Shown here: piece after piece, positions 63,257 through 64,000 of the stretch
Position numbering within the stretch: the stretch's first letter is position 1
Layout: the number at the start of each line of letters is the position of its first letter
Source: Microbacterium sp. zg-B185
Lineage (GTDB): Bacteria > Actinomycetota > Actinomycetes > Actinomycetales > Microbacteriaceae
Direction: 5' to 3'
Assembly: GCF_030246885.1 (NCBI RefSeq)
Contig: NZ_CP126739.1
Span: 496,001 to 560,000, forward strand
DNA length: 64,000 bases
Position numbers and translations under genes: made by a program
Notes under the pieces: model-generated
Database searches by the model: none
Seen by the model: the letters and a program-made list of their open reading frames with translations, nothing else
What the model was told of the DNA's origin: nothing

Positions 63257-64000
63257 ATGAGCGTGCTCCGCGACTATGCGGCCGGGCTGGCCCAGCCGAC
63301 CCTTCCGTTCACGCCCGCCACCGGCGCGAGGTTCGACGAGGTGGTGGGGGCCGATGGCGCCCTGCGACCGGCGTGGCGGGGCATGGCGGCGATCGCCGTG
63401 GACCTGACTCCGGCCCAGGTGGACCGGATCGACACCGAGATCACGACTCTGCTGGCCGACGACGGCGTGACGTACGGCAGCGGCGACGCCGGCTCGCAGC
63501 CCTGGCAGCTGGACCCCATGCCGTTGGTGCTGGATGCGGTGACGTGGGGACGCCTGGAGATCGGACTGGCGCAGCGGACCGAGCTGCTCAACGCGCTGCT
63601 GGCCGACATCTACGGCGAGCAGCGACTGCTGGCCGAAGGGGTCATCCCCGCCGCGGTCGTGTTCGGCCACTCCGGATTCGTCCGCCCCATCGTGCGCCCG
63701 CGCGGCTTCGACCCCCACCCGCTGATCCTCGCCAGCACCGATCTCGGCCGCGATGCGGCGGGCGAATGGCACGTCCTGACCGACCGGGTGCAGGCGCCGT
63801 CGGGACTGGGCTACGCCATGGAGAACCGTCGCGTCCTGTCGCGGGTGCTGCCCGAGCTCTACGATGCGGCCGGACTGCATCGCATGGAGCCGTATTTCTC
63901 GGCGCTGCGGGCCGCGCTGCTGCAGGCGGCACCGGCGGGGCTCGCCGACCCGCGCATCGTGGTGCTCTCGCCCGGAACACATTCGGAGACCGCATACGAC
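63257..64000 (+). CDS. Circularly permuted type 2 ATP-grasp protein, 3'-truncated by window edge
   Basis: Frame open from the ATG at 63257 to the window end (248 residues seen). The sequence (TYGSGDAGSQPWQLDPMPLV, then LLADIYGEQRLLAEGVIPAA and DRVQAPSGLGYAMENRRVLSRVLPEL) matches the N-terminal DUF404/DUF407 part of circularly permuted ATP-grasp proteins. These usually sit with an alpha-E domain protein and a transglutaminase and may make or modify a peptide. The partner genes would lie to the right. GGGGAAGGGCGACGC precedes the ATG; a 26-codon frame ends in an ATGA overlap with it. Confidence 0.88.
   Translation, partial: MSVLRDYAAGLAQPTLPFTPATGARFDEVVGADGALRPAWRGMAAIAVDLTPAQVDRIDTEITTLLADDGVTYGSGDAGSQPWQLDPMPLVLDAVTWGRLEIGLAQRTELLNALLADIYGEQRLLAEGVIPAAVVFGHSGFVRPIVRPRGFDPHPLILASTDLGRDAAGEWHVLTDRVQAPSGLGYAMENRRVLSRVLPELYDAAGLHRMEPYFSALRAALLQAAPAGLADPRIVVLSPGTHSETAYD

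Noticed and set aside
63180..63260. 26-codon GTG frame ending in an ATGA overlap with the ATP-grasp gene
   Set aside because: No Shine-Dalgarno and no family; the overlap could be chance. Mentioned only with the ATP-grasp entry.

Overview
The window is high-GC, gene-dense DNA from an actinobacterium. Protein-level resemblance, GTG starts, frequent ATGA start/stop overlaps, leaderless promoters (TANNNT 5-7 nt before a start codon) and an actinobacterial-type heat-shock operator all fit Microbacteriaceae, most likely Microbacterium or a close relative. This assignment is inferred from pattern recognition; no database search was made.

Layout. 1-3.3 kb: the 3' part of kdpD, then kdpE (potassium sensing), facing a multi-pass membrane protein. 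3.5-13.5 kb: an aromatic-type catabolic island. It has an SsuABC/NMT1-like ABC importer with an FAH-family hydrolase, a NahR/NodD-type LysR regulator, and a divergent operon of extradiol dioxygenase, cyclase-family hydrolase, FAD monooxygenase and a second FAH protein. A 25-bp palindrome lies in the divergent promoter. 13.5-24 kb: a LacI-controlled sugar operon with a CUT1 importer lacking its own ATPase, a GH51 arabinofuranosidase, then a chain of ATGA-coupled genes (TIM-barrel isomerase-like, 6PGDH-like oxidoreductase, DhaK-DhaL kinase, RpiB-like isomerase). This chain suggests entry of a four-carbon ketose into erythrose-4-phosphate. A LacI gene cut back to its DNA-binding domain sits at its end. 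24-30 kb: alpha/beta hydrolase, LLM flavin oxidoreductase, PucR regulator, aldehyde dehydrogenase and an NTF2-like protein.

30-48 kb is mostly core or household: an NRDE/TANGO2 protein that appears to start at ATC, coaBC, the PEP synthase regulator and ppsA, an MFS exporter whose Shine-Dalgarno is buried in an 11-bp stem, hsp20 with both a CIRCE-like and a HAIR-like operator, sdaA, two lipoproteins, DUF2804 and DUF4287 proteins, an ABC-2 drug-type exporter facing a MarR gene, and a DUF2207 membrane protein. 48-54 kb: a ZapE/AFG1-like ATPase in somewhat lower-GC DNA, an orphan MsiK/UgpC-type ATPase that could power the CUT1 importer, and a MarR-linked flavin operon (LLM oxidoreductase, F420-reductase-like protein, frameshifted FMN reductase) with two near-identical MarR boxes.

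54-64 kb: PIG-V-like membrane protein, secreted transglycosylase-like protein, cupin, HNH protein, pgi and an acyl-CoA ligase sharing a very compact divergent promoter, an Lrp regulator facing a trans-sulfuration enzyme, and the 5' part of a circularly permuted ATP-grasp protein. No rRNA, tRNA, CRISPR array, insertion sequence or phage gene was recognised.
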